A stretch of 64,000 nt of DNA, taken from Mycolicibacterium sp. YH-1 (GTDB taxonomy: Bacteria > Actinomycetota > Actinomycetes > Mycobacteriales > Mycobacteriaceae). Of the stretch, positions 16,537-27,290 are shown piece after piece (positions within the stretch are counted from its first letter, which is position 1; every line of letters begins with the position of its first letter). Position numbers and translations under genes: made by a program. The DNA is taken from NCBI RefSeq assembly GCF_022557175.1, contig NZ_CP092915.1, forward strand, positions 7,192,001 through 7,256,000. Reading direction: 5' to 3'. The notes below the pieces were generated by a model that had not been told where the DNA came from, searched no databases, and saw nothing but the letters and a program-made list of their open reading frames with translations.

Positions 16537-17805
16537 CTACCAGTCGTCGTCCTCGTCCTCGCCCAGGTCATGGGCGAGTGGCGACGGTGCCTGCAGTCCG
16601 GCCTTGGAACCGCCACTCTTCTTGTTCTGGCCCGTCATTCCCATCGGTGCACCGCCTCCGGAGCCCACGGGCGCCAGACCCGCACCACCGGAACCGGCAC
16701 CTGCACCGACCGGTAGTGGCGTCTCTGGCTTGCCGACCAGGTTGGCCATCAATGGCGTCTGTGCCATCGATCCACCCATCCCGGGCAGCGACGCCGCCCG
16801 GACCAGACCGGCTCCCGTTCCCGCACCCGATCCGCCGGCGAGCGGATGGTTGGAGAACGGGCTGGCCCCCATCAGCCCCATCTGAGCGGGATTGGACGAG
16901 TTACCCATCCCGCTGAACATGGACGTCATCTGTTGCAGCGGCGACGTCAACTGCTGCAGCGGCTGCGTCACCATCTGAGTGGCCTGCTGCGGAAGCTGCA
17001 TGGCCATGGAGCCCAACTGCGACCCCATCTGCATCGCCATCTGCGTACCCTGCTGCATCATCGGGTTCTGCGCGGCGTTCTCCGCCTTCTGCGCCTGACC
17101 TTCAGCCCGCTGTGCGGCCATGTTCGCTTGGCCTGCCGCCCGGCCGGCTTGCAGCGTCATCGACCCCATCTTGGCCCGCGCGCTCACCGAGGCGATAGAG
17201 ATCTCCCGGACTAATGCACCCGGCGCCATCGTCGCGATCTGCCCCAACGCTGCGCCCGCCCCGGCCTGGGCGACACCCGGCACGACGATCGGCTTAATCG
17301 GCATGATGGGCTCGAACAACGTGTTTGCCGTGGTCTCAGCCTGATAGGCGTCCATGACGAATGCCGCCTGATTCCACATCCGGACGAAATAGTCCGCCTC
17401 GTTGAGGCCGATCGGCACGGCGTTGACGCCCAGGAAGTTGGTAGCCTCCAGGACCCCGTGCGTCACGTGGTTGGCCTCAATCTCCACCAGCGGCGGAGTG
17501 CCGAGCATCGCGGCCGTGTACGCAGTCGCCTGAGCCGTGGCCTGCAGCGCACGCTTCTGCGCCTGCAGTGACGTTGTTCGCAGCCAGAGGACCATCGGCA
17601 TGGTCGCCTGCACCGCCTGGTCACCCGCCGCGCCCGTCCACGCACTACTGAGCGAGGTGAGGCTCGCGGCCAGCTCGTCAGCCTGCGTCTCCAAGAGGAT
17701 CGCCATTGCCTCCCACCCAGCGGCGGCCTGCAGCATCGGTGCAGGACCTGCGCCCAACATGAGGCGGGAGGTGTTGACCTCCGGCGGCATGGCGTGCCAC
17801 GACAT
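16537..17805 (-). CDS. ppe68: PPE-family protein PPE68
   Basis: 422 residues from the chosen start (M. tuberculosis PPE68 is 368). The N-terminal 170 residues are the PPE domain: MSWHAMPPEVNTSRL, WTGAAGDQA, then ATNFLGVNAVPIGLNEADYF. A Met/Gln/Ala-rich repeat-like middle (residues 215-330) is longer than in M. tuberculosis. The acidic end EDEDDDW is typical of PPE68. PPE68 pairs with PE35 and is recognised by EspG1. ATG 17805 matches known PPE68 starts; ATG 17832 would add nine residues. Neither has a strong ribosome site. Confidence 0.94.
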   Translation of the reverse strand: MSWHAMPPEVNTSRLMLGAGPAPMLQAAAGWEAMAILLETQADELAASLTSLSSAWTGAAGDQAVQATMPMVLWLRTTSLQAQKRALQATAQATAYTAAMLGTPPLVEIEANHVTHGVLEATNFLGVNAVPIGLNEADYFVRMWNQAAFVMDAYQAETTANTLFEPIMPIKPIVVPGVAQAGAGAALGQIATMAPGALVREISIASVSARAKMGSMTLQAGRAAGQANMAAQRAEGQAQKAENAAQNPMMQQGTQMAMQMGSQLGSMAMQLPQQATQMVTQPLQQLTSPLQQMTSMFSGMGNSSNPAQMGLMGASPFSNHPLAGGSGAGTGAGLVRAASLPGMGGSMAQTPLMANLVGKPETPLPVGAGAGSGGAGLAPVGSGGGAPMGMTGQNKKSGGSKAGLQAPSPLAHDLGEDEDDDW

Positions 17806-17876
17806 GGTGGGTATCGCGGGTATTAGAGACATGGTTTGCTGGACCCGAGTTTCAGCTCACAGAGTTATTGTTGTTA

Positions 17877-18173
17877 TTACGACAAAACAGCGGCATTGGC
17901 GCTGTCGACAGCGGCGTATATTTCGGCTGCCTCAATGTAGGCGGCGCCGGTTCGCGAGAGCTCCTCCTGGGCGAGCGCATTAACCGCGAGCGCCTGGGCG
18001 CCCTCGCTGGCGAAAGCGAGCGCGGCCTGCATCGACACCTCGTCGGCGCCGGCAGGCATGAGCGCGGTTACCTCGGCGGCCGCGGCGCTACCGCCGGCGA
18101 GGCCGCGGGCACCGTTCGCGACGACCTGTGAACCGATCGCTGCTGCTGCTGGATTGTGGGACATCGGTTGCAT
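17877..18173 (-). CDS. pe35: PE-family protein PE35
   Basis: 98 residues (M. tuberculosis PE35 is 99). PE domain only: MSHNPAAAAIGSQV, then VTALMPAGADEVSMQAALAF and ASEGAQAL, ending after the helix carrying the secretion motif (YAAVD, near residue 88). It forms a four-helix dimer with PPE68. The ATG at 18173 has a good ribosome site (aaaggag). The 145 bases between PE35 and eccCb1 probably hold a separate promoter for the PE35-PPE68-esxBA genes, with CTAG repeats near 18278-18294, but I could not define it. Confidence 0.94.
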   Translation of the reverse strand: MQPMSHNPAAAAIGSQVVANGARGLAGGSAAAAEVTALMPAGADEVSMQAALAFASEGAQALAVNALAQEELSRTGAAYIEAAEIYAAVDSANAAVLS

Positions 18174-18318
18174 TTGCGCTTCTCCTTTACCAATTCCGAA
18201 TGGGCTGTAAAGCCGACGTTTCGGTGGCACTGCGAGATTTACCAATCCCCACCATGTGATCCCCCGACCCGTTTGCTAGCCCATTGTGCTAGGCGTTGCT
18301 GAATGACTGTGGAGAATA

Positions 18319-20100
18319 TTACCGGGACTCCGGAGGTGCTGCGAACACTTCTTCTTCGGGGGGATCGATGTAGGCCGCCTGAATGACCTCCTTGCCCTCC
18401 GGTGAGACGAGAAAGGCCTGGCCAGGCGGCCTATGCTGCAGTTTGACCTCGCTAGAGGGGAACTCAGCCTTCTGTCCGGAGAGGAACATCGTCGGGGACC
18501 CGGCGCCGTACGCGGCGCCCACGAACTTGTCCATCGTGGCGCGATGCGCCTGGCTCATCTGACACGTCACGACGATGTGCAGACCGATGTCAGCGGCCGC
18601 CGGCAGCAGCGGAGCCAACGGCGTCATGGGCGGGACCATGCCCGCCGCGCCGACGATCATGTGCCAGTCGTCGACCAGCAGGACCACGTCGGGTCCGGTC
18701 CACCAGGACCTGGCCCGCAGCTGCGATGTGGTCAGGTCAGGCGGCGGCAGCCGCTTCTTCAGGTTGGTCGCCAGCGCCTTGATCGACTCCTCCAACGTGG
18801 TGTTGTTGCGGTTGATCGCACCGGCAGCAAGTAGATGGCTCTGCGGGACGGCATCGAGCAGACCCGATCGGTAGTCGGCCAACATGAAGCGCACCTGCGA
18901 CGGACTGTTCCTCGCGCAGATCGCCGAAGCGACGGCATGCGCGATGGTCGTCTTGCCCGACTTGGGCGCACCGAAGATCAGCAGGTGCGGAGTCGTGTGC
19001 ATCGGGTTGTAGGCCACCGAAAGGTCCGACTCGCGCAGCCCGATCGGGATCGTCCACCTGGTGCGGTAGTCCGACTCTGGCCCGGGCGGGTGCGGATCCA
19101 GCTCATGCAGATGGATCCGCTCGGGCAGCACCCTGACCTGCGGTGCCTGGTCGGTGTGGCGAGCGGCGATGTGCTCGACCGCCGCCGTGATCGCCGGAAC
19201 CATGTCGGTCGCGCTGTGCACGCCGTCGAGCCGCGGCACGCCGATCATTAGATGGTGCTTCTCCACGGACACCGCACGACCCGGCCGGTTCGCCGGGATC
19301 TCGCGGGTGATCCGGTCGATCTGCGTCTCATTGACGTCACCGAGTCGGAACTCCAGCTTGGTGCCCAGGTAATCACGCACACGCGCCTTCAGCTCGGTCC
19401 AGCGCGGCGTCGAGATCACGGTGTGCACACCGAACGCCAACCCCTGGCCGGCCAAGTCCTGCACCACCGCCTCCAGGTCCGGGAACTCCGCGGTGAACGC
19501 CGGCCAGCCGTCGATCACCAGGAACACATCGCCGAACGGGTCGGCAGACGCCGGATGGTTCGGATCGTCCCGCAATTGGCGGTACGTCGCGATTGAGCCC
19601 ACGCGGTGCTCCTTGAACATCGCCTCGCGGGCACGTAGAACGGCCTTCATCTCCGCCACCATGCGATTCACGCGGTCTGGTTCGGAACGTGTGGCGACGC
19701 CGCCGACGTGTGGCAGGTCCTCGAGGTACATCAGGCCGCCGCCACCGAGGTCGATGCAGTAGAACTGCACCTGCCGCGGGGTGTGTGTCGCGGCGGCCGA
19801 CAGGATCATCGTCTGCAGGAAGGTCGACTTCCCGGTCTGGGGCGCGCCGCCGATGGCGATGTTCCCGCCCGCGGCGGACACGTCGACGCCCCACACCTCC
19901 TGGCGGTGCCTGCGGGGTTCGTCCATGATGCCCAGGCCGAAGCGCAGCGGCTGACGCCTGTCGTCACGCTCGACCAGTTCGTTTACGGGCGTCGGATCGG
20001 TCAACGGGGGCAACCACATTGCGTAGGCCCGCATCTCGCCGATGTTCAGCTGTTCGAGGACCACCTCGCGCAGGACGCGCTGTTCGGGCTCGATGCTCAT
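18319..20100 (-). CDS. eccCb1: ESX-1 FtsK/SpoIIIE-type ATPase EccCb1
   Basis: 593 residues (M. tuberculosis 591). Two ATPase domains: the first P-loop is [10 protein letters not shown] (about residue 83), the second GAPKSGKTT (about 375). The second domain binds the C-terminal tail of EsxB. It is cytosolic and docks on EccCa1 to make a complete three-ATPase motor. The ATG overlaps the eccCa1 stop by one base (TGATG), so the split EccC is translated as a coupled pair. Position between eccCa1 and PE35 is conserved. Confidence 0.97.
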   Translation of the reverse strand: MSIEPEQRVLREVVLEQLNIGEMRAYAMWLPPLTDPTPVNELVERDDRRQPLRFGLGIMDEPRRHRQEVWGVDVSAAGGNIAIGGAPQTGKSTFLQTMILSAAATHTPRQVQFYCIDLGGGGLMYLEDLPHVGGVATRSEPDRVNRMVAEMKAVLRAREAMFKEHRVGSIATYRQLRDDPNHPASADPFGDVFLVIDGWPAFTAEFPDLEAVVQDLAGQGLAFGVHTVISTPRWTELKARVRDYLGTKLEFRLGDVNETQIDRITREIPANRPGRAVSVEKHHLMIGVPRLDGVHSATDMVPAITAAVEHIAARHTDQAPQVRVLPERIHLHELDPHPPGPESDYRTRWTIPIGLRESDLSVAYNPMHTTPHLLIFGAPKSGKTTIAHAVASAICARNSPSQVRFMLADYRSGLLDAVPQSHLLAAGAINRNNTTLEESIKALATNLKKRLPPPDLTTSQLRARSWWTGPDVVLLVDDWHMIVGAAGMVPPMTPLAPLLPAAADIGLHIVVTCQMSQAHRATMDKFVGAAYGAGSPTMFLSGQKAEFPSSEVKLQHRPPGQAFLVSPEGKEVIQAAYIDPPEEEVFAAPPESR

Positions 20101-22331
20101 CAGTTCACCACCGACTCAGCGATCGGCGCCGCGGTGAACGCGTGGATCTTCAGCTTGCTCTGCGGCGCATGCCGTGGCGCGACTTCACCGTTCTCGCTGA
20201 TGACCGTCGTCGGTTCATACGGTGTCCCGGTGTAGACGCTCTTGAACTTCATCGGGTCCTCCATCCCCACCCGCAGGAAGCCGACCCCGCTCTCCTTGTT
20301 GGTGATGTACTGCGCCTCGGGCGTGCCGATCACCGCCTTGGACTCCGCGGAACTGGTGGTGCGCAACGCGATCCGGTAGGTCAGGTTGGGTTCGAGCTTG
20401 TCGATGCGCACACCGCCGGTGTTCAGCGACTGCGTCGCGAGCAGCAGGTGCACGCGCAGTGACCGGCCGACACGGCAGATGCGGTCGAACAGGTTGATGA
20501 AGTCGGGGTGGTTCTGCAGGAGCTCGGCGAACTCGTCGACCACCACGAAGAGCGTCGGCAGCGGCGGCAGGTCGGCGCCGCGTTCCCGGTGCTTCTCATA
20601 CTCGGCCACCCCGGACAGGGCACCGGCCGCGCCCACCTGGATGCCGGCCTGGCGCAGGATCGACTGGCGCCGGTCCAACTCACCGGAGAGCACCTCGCCC
20701 ATGCGGCTGACCAGCTCGGCCTCCTCCTCCATGTTGGTGACGACTGCCGCGGTGTGTGGCAGCTTCTCCATACCGAGGAACGTCGAACCGCCCTTGAAGT
20801 CCGTCAGTAGGAGGTTGACCTGATCTGGGTGGTGCGTCGCGGCGAGCGAGAGGATCAGCGTGCGAAGGAATTCCGACTTGCCCGAACCCGTGGTTCCGAT
20901 GAGCATGCCGTGCGGGCCCGCGCCGAACTCCGCGCCCTCCTTGATGTCGAGGTAGCAGATGTCACCCGACTTCAATTCGTGGCCGAACGGGATCTTCAAC
21001 CGGTCCCGGTCGAGATCGGTGAACATCCGCCACCGGTTGGGCGTGACCTCCTCGATGGTCTGCGCGCCCACCAGCTGGTGCCACTCGGTGGCGACCTTCT
21101 TCTGCACCCGGGTGCTCTTGTCGATGATCGTGCCGGTGATGGACCAGCCCGCCAGCTTGCGCGCGATCCGGCCCGCCTGCTGCGGGGTCATCGTGTCCGT
21201 GCCACTGGTCACCAAGCGGAACGTCTGGTTGGGCAGGCGGTCGTCGGCGGTGCCGTCGGCGTCGACTCGGATCCGGTAGGCCGAACCGCGGTGGTTGCCG
21301 AGCGTGATCACGGTGACACCCGCGCGGCCGTCGACGGGGAAACCCGCCTTGCCGCCGGTGAGATCGATGACCACGACGTAGGGGCCGCTGGGCGCGGAGT
21401 CGGCGGCGTGCGGCCCGCGTGCAGTCAGATCCGACAGTCCGTCGGGGCGGGTGAACACCAACCGTGTTGCGCCCGCGGCGTCGGTGTCGGTCTGGTGCTG
21501 CACGTGCGGCAGCCACTTCAGCCACGCCCAGTCCGGATCCTCCGGATTCTCCGTCAGCACCCGGATCTGAAGCAGGTCCGGCGGATGGAACACCGCCAGG
21601 TGACAGATCATCGCGGTCAGCAGTCCCGCCGCCCCATCCGGGTCGCCACCGATAGCAACCGTCGGAAAGGTCCGCAGCTGAACGAGTTTCGGACAGTCGT
21701 GGATCAGGCCGTGGGTCCGCAGGAACTTGGTGACCCACATGTGGCTGACCGGCTCGAGGTGCGGTTGCGGTGCGGCCTGCGGGCCGGCGAGTTCGCCACC
21801 GACGGACGGTTTGAGCAACCGGTCCACCGCGGGCTCCGACCCGATGCCGATACGGGTGGCGGCGTAGAAGTCGGTGCCGGTCTGGCGCGACCACTGCCGG
21901 TTGGTGCCGATGATCGACAGCAGGTCATCGGGGTGCGGCGCGTGATAGTTGAAGAACGTCACCTGCGCCGCCGCAGATGAGGTGACCCTGGTCCGCAGCC
22001 CCGCGAGGTAGCGCAGGTACTCCTTGCGGTCGGCGTTGATCTCGGGCACCTTCTTACCGCCCGATCCGCCTCCGGCCATGAAGCCGACGGTGCCCATGAC
22101 CATCATCAGCGGCATCATCAGCATGTACGGCGAGAGCTGACGCACGCCGGTGAAGATCATGATCGCGATCATTCCGAGCATGCAGCCACCCATCACCCAC
22201 GGCAGCGCCTTCTGCATGCCCGACGGCGGAATGTCGACGCCGAGGTCCTCGGGTGGCGTCACGTTGATCTCGCCCGGCGTCAGCCGCGGACCCCGCTTGA
22301 TGGTGGGGGTGAACTTCTTGGTCGTCATCAA
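20100..22331 (-). CDS. eccCa1: ESX-1 membrane-anchored FtsK/SpoIIIE ATPase EccCa1
   Basis: 743 residues (M. tuberculosis 747). Two N-terminal transmembrane helices (about 43-64 and 67-88), a DUF/stalk region, then an ATPase domain with Walker A GTTGSGKS near residue 470 and VVVDEFAEL as Walker B. Together with EccCb1 it powers substrate export. The N-terminal start MMTTKK follows eccB1, whose stop it overlaps by four bases. Confidence 0.97.
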   Translation of the reverse strand: MMTTKKFTPTIKRGPRLTPGEINVTPPEDLGVDIPPSGMQKALPWVMGGCMLGMIAIMIFTGVRQLSPYMLMMPLMMVMGTVGFMAGGGSGGKKVPEINADRKEYLRYLAGLRTRVTSSAAAQVTFFNYHAPHPDDLLSIIGTNRQWSRQTGTDFYAATRIGIGSEPAVDRLLKPSVGGELAGPQAAPQPHLEPVSHMWVTKFLRTHGLIHDCPKLVQLRTFPTVAIGGDPDGAAGLLTAMICHLAVFHPPDLLQIRVLTENPEDPDWAWLKWLPHVQHQTDTDAAGATRLVFTRPDGLSDLTARGPHAADSAPSGPYVVVIDLTGGKAGFPVDGRAGVTVITLGNHRGSAYRIRVDADGTADDRLPNQTFRLVTSGTDTMTPQQAGRIARKLAGWSITGTIIDKSTRVQKKVATEWHQLVGAQTIEEVTPNRWRMFTDLDRDRLKIPFGHELKSGDICYLDIKEGAEFGAGPHGMLIGTTGSGKSEFLRTLILSLAATHHPDQVNLLLTDFKGGSTFLGMEKLPHTAAVVTNMEEEAELVSRMGEVLSGELDRRQSILRQAGIQVGAAGALSGVAEYEKHRERGADLPPLPTLFVVVDEFAELLQNHPDFINLFDRICRVGRSLRVHLLLATQSLNTGGVRIDKLEPNLTYRIALRTTSSAESKAVIGTPEAQYITNKESGVGFLRVGMEDPMKFKSVYTGTPYEPTTVISENGEVAPRHAPQSKLKIHAFTAAPIAESVVN

Positions 22332-23806
22332 CCGCCTCCGGTGTTCGACGCGGGTTGGGCCCCACCGGCGCTACCGCCGTCGACCCTGCGCGGGTTCGGA
22401 TCGGCCGGCAGGGAGTCGTGTTCCAGCAGCGCGGCCTGCTGGGACAGCACCGGGCCATCCACCAGCAGGCTGACCACCTGCCACGGCGCCGTCAACGGCC
22501 CGGACAGCCCGAGGTCGCTCGCCGCGTCGTCGTTGGGTATGCCGTACCGCACGCCCTGCGGGTCGACGTAGTACATGCTCTCGCCGTAGCGCGGATCAGG
22601 TGACTGCAACCGGATGAACTGGCCACCGTTGATGAAGACCGTTGAGTCACCACCGATCTGGTCGATCCCGTGATTCATCGCCGTCGCCGGGATGGGCAGC
22701 CTGCGGCCGCTGATCACCGACGTCCGAGCCCCCTGATCGCCGGGCTGGCGCTGCCACGACCAGCACAGCGTCGGCGACTCCTCGCGCAGCTGCATCTCGA
22801 GTGCCTTGTCCGGCAACGGCGACACGTAGACCTGCTCGGCGATCCTGGCGACCACGCTGGACTCGACCGAGGGTGGCGCGACCAGCCCGTAGGAGTTGCC
22901 GGCACGCAATGCCGCGGCCGTGGGGTCGTTGACCTTGGCCACCCCGTCGGGCAGCACGACGTAGTGCTGCTCACCCGATTCGGTGACCGTCTGGAACACC
23001 GAACCGATGACCAGGTTGGGTGGCAACCCGAGCGTGTTCGGCGCACCGGCCGCTGGAATCTGCGGCAGCTGCCAAGGACCCACGTTGGGCAGCGCGTTGA
23101 ACAACCCCGATGAGATCGGAGTCGCCTTGGCGGTCACCGGGATTCCGACCGCCGACGTCACGGCCCGGTCGGATAGGTCGATCGCGTGCCTGCCGCGGTC
23201 GGTGACCAGCCAGTCCCCGCCCTCGTAGGCGACCAGCATGCCCTGGTCGGGCCGCATCGGTCCCACTGAGCTGTCCTTGACCAGCGGGAGCACGATGATC
23301 GATGTGTTCACTACCGGCGCAACGCTTTCCGCCTTGGTCACGGTGTCGCACAGGGTCCACGTGGACTCGGCGACGGAACTGACCGGCGTGGCGTAGGGCG
23401 CACCGGGGATACCGATGGGCTGCCCCTTCGACATCCGGTTGAGTTCCTCGGACTTGACCGCCGACGGTGTGCCCGGGTTTCCGAGCACCAGCCGCGCGGA
23501 GGTCAGGTTGTACACCGGACGCAGCTGATCGGTGCCCGGCAGCATCACGTAGAGCTGGTTGGTGGTGCGGTCGACCAGCAGGCTGTCGCCGCCGCGCTTG
23601 CCCAGGGGCTTGAAGTACGCCAGAAGTGCTGCGCCCAGACAGATCACCACCGCCAGGATGATGCCCGCCATCACCGCCCGGCTGTAGAACTGCAGTGGAT
23701 CGTCGAACATCCGGGTGTCGCGCCGCACGATGGCGTGCTCGACGCGGCGCAGCAGGAACCGCCAGCCACTGACCTGAACCTTGGTGGTGAGCCGAAAACC
23801 AGCCAT
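22328..23806 (-). CDS. eccB1: ESX-1 membrane component EccB1
   Basis: 492 residues (M. tuberculosis 480). Short cytoplasmic N-terminus with the family motif [17 protein letters not shown], one transmembrane helix (about 44-66) and a large periplasmic domain built of repeats typical of EccB. A cysteine pair (WTLCDTV and SPTLCWSW) is kept. EccB forms the periplasmic part of the channel. It starts four bases after the eccA1 stop. Confidence 0.96.
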   Translation of the reverse strand: MAGFRLTTKVQVSGWRFLLRRVEHAIVRRDTRMFDDPLQFYSRAVMAGIILAVVICLGAALLAYFKPLGKRGGDSLLVDRTTNQLYVMLPGTDQLRPVYNLTSARLVLGNPGTPSAVKSEELNRMSKGQPIGIPGAPYATPVSSVAESTWTLCDTVTKAESVAPVVNTSIIVLPLVKDSSVGPMRPDQGMLVAYEGGDWLVTDRGRHAIDLSDRAVTSAVGIPVTAKATPISSGLFNALPNVGPWQLPQIPAAGAPNTLGLPPNLVIGSVFQTVTESGEQHYVVLPDGVAKVNDPTAAALRAGNSYGLVAPPSVESSVVARIAEQVYVSPLPDKALEMQLREESPTLCWSWQRQPGDQGARTSVISGRRLPIPATAMNHGIDQIGGDSTVFINGGQFIRLQSPDPRYGESMYYVDPQGVRYGIPNDDAASDLGLSGPLTAPWQVVSLLVDGPVLSQQAALLEHDSLPADPNPRRVDGGSAGGAQPASNTGGG

Positions 23807-23809
23807 GGG

Positions 23810-25534
23810 CTAATCGCCGATGTTCAGGCGTGCATGTACGGCCTCAATGGCTTCCGCCATGTCCTGCCCCCCGATTTCACTGAGTTGTTCCACCCCGAGG
23901 CTCTCGAAGTCGACCGAGCGCGTCAGCCGCATGTCGCGGCACTGCTCCCCGGCCTCCACGAGTTGCCGCGCGTACCGACCGTTACCTGCGATGTCCAGCG
24001 CCGGCTTGTCGTTGAGCTTGCGCTCGCTCAACAACGTGGCCGCCTCCAACAACCTCTTGGCCGCCTCCTCGCTGAGCGCCGAGTCATTGTTGGTGGCAAT
24101 GACCTTGGCGATATCGACGATATCCTCCGGCGAGTACGAGTCGAACTCGATTCGCGTCGCGAAGCGTGACCGCAGGCCGTCGTTGGTCTCCAGCAGCCGG
24201 TCGATGTCCACGCTGTAGCCGGCGATGATGACCACCAGCCGGTCGCGGTCGTTCTCCATGCGGGCCAGCAGCGTGTCCAGTGCCTCGGTGCCGAACTGGT
24301 CCCCACCACCCTGTTTGGAGTCCTGCACCAGGGCGTAGGCCTCGTCGATGAACAGCACGCCGCCCAGCGCCCGGTCGATCGTCTTGCTGGTCTTCACCGC
24401 GGTGTGCCCGAGGTACTCGCCGACGAAGTCCTTGCGTGACGTCTCGATCAGTTTGGGCTCGGCGATAACGCCGAGGCCGGCCAGGATGTTGGCCACCACC
24501 CGCGCGATCGTCGTCTTGCCGGTGCCGGGCGGGCCGGTGAAAATCATGTGCTTGGACGTCTGGCCGACCTTCATGCCGCGCGCCGCACGCACCTTCGCCA
24601 TCTGGGTGGCCGCCCGGTAGCGCTCGATCTGCTCCTTGACCCGGCTCAGGCCGATCTGCCGGTCGAGTTCGGCCTGGGCCTCCTCCAACAGCCTCTCGCG
24701 GCCCGAGTTGTCGGTGACCGCGCTGGACGGATCCCACGGGTCCTGACGCGAGGCGATCTTCTCCGACGTGGTGGTCTGCAGTCGGTAGTTTGGGTCCCGC
24801 AGCGCGGCAGCGACTTTCGGCTCCGAATGGCTGGCCTGTAACCACTCCAGCAGCGCCACGGCGGACTCCTCGTTGCCCTGGCTGCGCCGTGTCATGGCCA
24901 GGAACCAGGCGATGGAGGTCGCGCAGGCCTCCCCCGCGGGTGACGAATTGGCCTCGGTCAGACGACGTTCCGCCTCGGTGAACAGCCCGAGGTTGGCAGC
25001 GGCGACACCGTGGGCGACGCTCGCGGCCGCGGCGAGGAACTTGTCGGGCCACGCGGTCGCGCCGCGCACCTCCTCGATCACGTCGGTCCACCGCTCGGCC
25101 GCGGCGTAGACCACGGCCTTGACCCAGGAGACCAGGTGCTCGGCGCCGGTTGCGGGCGCGTCCTCGAGCGCCTCCATCGCGTCGGCGAAGTTGCCCTCGG
25201 CCGCCTCGTTCACGGCGAAGCCCATGGTGATCGCCAGTGGTGAGTTCACCGGGTAGGTGATGTCACCGAACTGCCCCCCGATGGGCACCCGGGCGCCGAC
25301 GCTGTTCATCGAGATCTCGGCGGCGCCCGCGAGTTGGCCGAAGTTGTTGCGCGAGAACCACGCCCGGAACAACGTCACCCGGTCGGTGTCACCGCAGCGA
25401 ATCCGTCCCACCCACGCGTCGCACGCGGTCTCGTCGTGCGATGTGATCTCGGAGAAGATCTCCAGGGAGCGCGCCGGGGAGTTCGGCAGCATGCCCACGG
25501 CACTTCCGAAGAGCCCGGCCAATTGGTCAGTCAT
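23810..25534 (-). CDS. eccA1: ESX-1 AAA+ ATPase EccA1
   Basis: 574 residues (M. tuberculosis 573). The N-terminal 270 residues form TPR-like helical repeats. The CbbX-type AAA+ domain follows with Walker A GPPGTGKT at 334-341 and Walker B VLFIDE at 393-398. EccA is a cytosolic hexamer thought to act on substrates or chaperones. The ATG at 25534 gives the family N-terminus (MTDQLAGLF) and overlaps espH by eight bases; upstream codons in frame are the shadow of espH. Confidence 0.96.
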   Translation of the reverse strand: MTDQLAGLFGSAVGMLPNSPARSLEIFSEITSHDETACDAWVGRIRCGDTDRVTLFRAWFSRNNFGQLAGAAEISMNSVGARVPIGGQFGDITYPVNSPLAITMGFAVNEAAEGNFADAMEALEDAPATGAEHLVSWVKAVVYAAAERWTDVIEEVRGATAWPDKFLAAAASVAHGVAAANLGLFTEAERRLTEANSSPAGEACATSIAWFLAMTRRSQGNEESAVALLEWLQASHSEPKVAAALRDPNYRLQTTTSEKIASRQDPWDPSSAVTDNSGRERLLEEAQAELDRQIGLSRVKEQIERYRAATQMAKVRAARGMKVGQTSKHMIFTGPPGTGKTTIARVVANILAGLGVIAEPKLIETSRKDFVGEYLGHTAVKTSKTIDRALGGVLFIDEAYALVQDSKQGGGDQFGTEALDTLLARMENDRDRLVVIIAGYSVDIDRLLETNDGLRSRFATRIEFDSYSPEDIVDIAKVIATNNDSALSEEAAKRLLEAATLLSERKLNDKPALDIAGNGRYARQLVEAGEQCRDMRLTRSVDFESLGVEQLSEIGGQDMAEAIEAVHARLNIGD

Positions 25535-26081
25535 GGTCACCTGTGTATCGAGTGGAGAACACCGCGGCCCGATCCGCGTCCGCCTGTTCGGGCGAGGGCA
25601 GGTCGAGGTCCCGGCTGAGGAAGTCGCGGGTCGCGACGTCGTCGTGACCCTGTTGGCGCATGCCCTCGAGCATGAATGTGTACTGCGCGGACCTGGCATC
25701 CTGCGTCGCAAGACGCGCGATGACGAGGATCTCGTCGGCCAGGTTCGTTTCGGTCATCGTGCTCACCTTCGGAGAGAGGTCGATCCGGTGCACTCGTCCA
25801 TCCATGAAGGTAGTCACGGTCACGGTCCCCTGCGGATTCGTCACCGTGAAGAGCGGTACCGGCAGCCCGTCGTCGGGCAGGCCCGGATCGGGATCGGGGT
25901 CGGGGTCGGGCAGCAAACCGCCGCCATCGACGGTCGGGTCCTCGACGACGTAGCCGTCGAACGCATCCAGGTCGGACGCTCGGTCGTTGGACGCGGTGTC
26001 GTCGCCGGACGTCGAGAAGTCCAACGCCGACAGGACGTCGTAGTCGTCCTCTTCGTCGTCGTGCGGCGAAGTGTCGTCCAC
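25527..26081 (-). CDS. espH: ESX-1 associated protein EspH
   Basis: 184 residues (M. tuberculosis EspH is 183). The N-terminal 70 residues are acidic and disordered and include a run of Asp-Pro dipeptides encoded by a short GC-rich repeat near 25889-25910. The conserved part begins at LFTVTNPQG and continues VTTFMDGRVHRI and LADEILVIARLA, then AQYTFMLEG, matching EspH. EspH is needed for handling EspE and EspF in ESX-1 of M. marinum. It lies between espG1 and eccA1 as expected. Confidence 0.92.
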   Translation of the reverse strand: MDDTSPHDDEEDDYDVLSALDFSTSGDDTASNDRASDLDAFDGYVVEDPTVDGGGLLPDPDPDPDPGLPDDGLPVPLFTVTNPQGTVTVTTFMDGRVHRIDLSPKVSTMTETNLADEILVIARLATQDARSAQYTFMLEGMRQQGHDDVATRDFLSRDLDLPSPEQADADRAAVFSTRYTGDHD

Positions 26082-26098
26082 CTGGGGCTTGCCCTCTC

Positions 26099-26947
26099 TC
26101 AGTCCGCGTAGGAATCGGTGTCGGTGCCGTCAGACCAGGCCACGTCGAACCACGAGCGCGACGGCAGGAACTCCAGCAGACCGTCGAGCGCCCGCTGCAG
26201 GTTCTCAGTGGTGCCCGCGAGGAAGCTGCCGTACAGCTCCCCGTTGACCCGCCGTGGAATCGACACGATCCGCCCCTGGCGGGCATCCAGAACGCCGGCC
26301 GCGACGTCGGTCTGGGTGAAGGTGCCGCCGTCATGCCGCTCGTTGGCGGTGATCTCAACCCAACTCTTCGGCTCTGCGATGGCGTCGGCGTAAATACGCG
26401 CCGACGGCGGCGCAATTCCGAACTGCGCGAGCTGATTAGCGGTGGTGCAATCACCGAGTTTGCTTGCCACCCCGGTCAACGGCTCGACATCGGCTGGCGG
26501 TGCCGAGCCCAGCACGACATTCACCATTCCGGCCAGACCGACCTGAGGTGCCACGCGCTGCAGGACCAACATGTCTCCGTCGCGGGCGGCGACGACATGG
26601 CGATCCCCCTTACGGCACACGGTGAAGCGCACCATTTTGCCACCAACATCGCGTCGCCACCATCGTCCCTCGAGGGTGCGATCGGCGCGGCTCAGGGTGT
26701 CGAGCATGGCGGCGACCTCGGGATGCGGATCGCCGAATACGTTCAGGATGCCCTGCGCCGTGAGGTCACGGGTCACCTGTTCCCACACCATGTCGCGCAG
26801 CTCGAGTAGTGGAATGTTCTGCCGAATACCCAACGACGTCGGGAAGTCCATCAGGTTCAACTTGTCGGCGATGACGAGCAGCCCGTCGATGGTCACCTCG
26901 ACCGCGACGACGTCATCAGCGTGCGTCGAACCGTACGAATTGGTCAT
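26099..26947 (-). CDS. espG1: ESX-1 PE/PPE chaperone EspG1
   Basis: 282 residues (M. tuberculosis EspG1 is 283). EspG-family alpha/beta fold: VAVEVTIDGLLVIADKLN at the start and a C-terminal YGSFLAGTTENLQRALDGLL. EspG binds the tip of the PPE partner and keeps PE/PPE pairs soluble before export. The ATG at 26947 overlaps the espF stop by four bases; an upstream in-frame Met belongs to the espF shadow frame. Confidence 0.94.
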   Translation of the reverse strand: MTNSYGSTHADDVVAVEVTIDGLLVIADKLNLMDFPTSLGIRQNIPLLELRDMVWEQVTRDLTAQGILNVFGDPHPEVAAMLDTLSRADRTLEGRWWRRDVGGKMVRFTVCRKGDRHVVAARDGDMLVLQRVAPQVGLAGMVNVVLGSAPPADVEPLTGVASKLGDCTTANQLAQFGIAPPSARIYADAIAEPKSWVEITANERHDGGTFTQTDVAAGVLDARQGRIVSIPRRVNGELYGSFLAGTTENLQRALDGLLEFLPSRSWFDVAWSDGTDTDSYAD

Positions 26948-27264
26948 GCCCGCCCCTGCATCTGCGCGCCGAGCAGACCCCTGGCGCAGTCGTCTGTGTC
27001 GTCGTAGCGGCGGGCGGCGTCGACCAGGCTGGCCTCCAGGTGGTCCGACATCTCCTGCATGGACCTGCCCGCCGCGCGTCGCGCGCTGTTGGCGGCCTCG
27101 ACCGCAGCCGCCGTCGACCACGAGATGACACCGTGGCTGACCCGCACCGACGTGTCGACCCCCTCGGTGACCTCGGTTGCCGACAGAATCTCGGCGGCGG
27201 CTCGCCCCTGCTTCGCCGCCAATTCGCCCAGGTGGGCGGTCGTGACCTCTAGCTCACCAGACAT
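26944..27264 (-). CDS. espF: ESX-1 secreted protein EspF
   Basis: 106 residues (M. tuberculosis EspF is 103), DUF2580/ESX-1 secretion-associated family. It is a helical hairpin: VTTAHLGELAAKQGRAAAEI, then a turn and ISWSTAAAVEAANSA. It is co-secreted with EspE in M. marinum. It sits between espE and espG1, 26 bases after espE and overlapping espG1. Confidence 0.93.
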   Translation of the reverse strand: MSGELEVTTAHLGELAAKQGRAAAEILSATEVTEGVDTSVRVSHGVISWSTAAAVEAANSARRAAGRSMQEMSDHLEASLVDAARRYDDTDDCARGLLGAQMQGRA

Positions 27265-27290
27265 TGGAAAACCCCCTCGCGCTCATCTTC

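Noticed and set aside
20829..21980. A 383-codon plus-strand frame opposite eccCa1
   Set aside because: Arg/Val/Gly-rich antisense shadow of a conserved ATPase.
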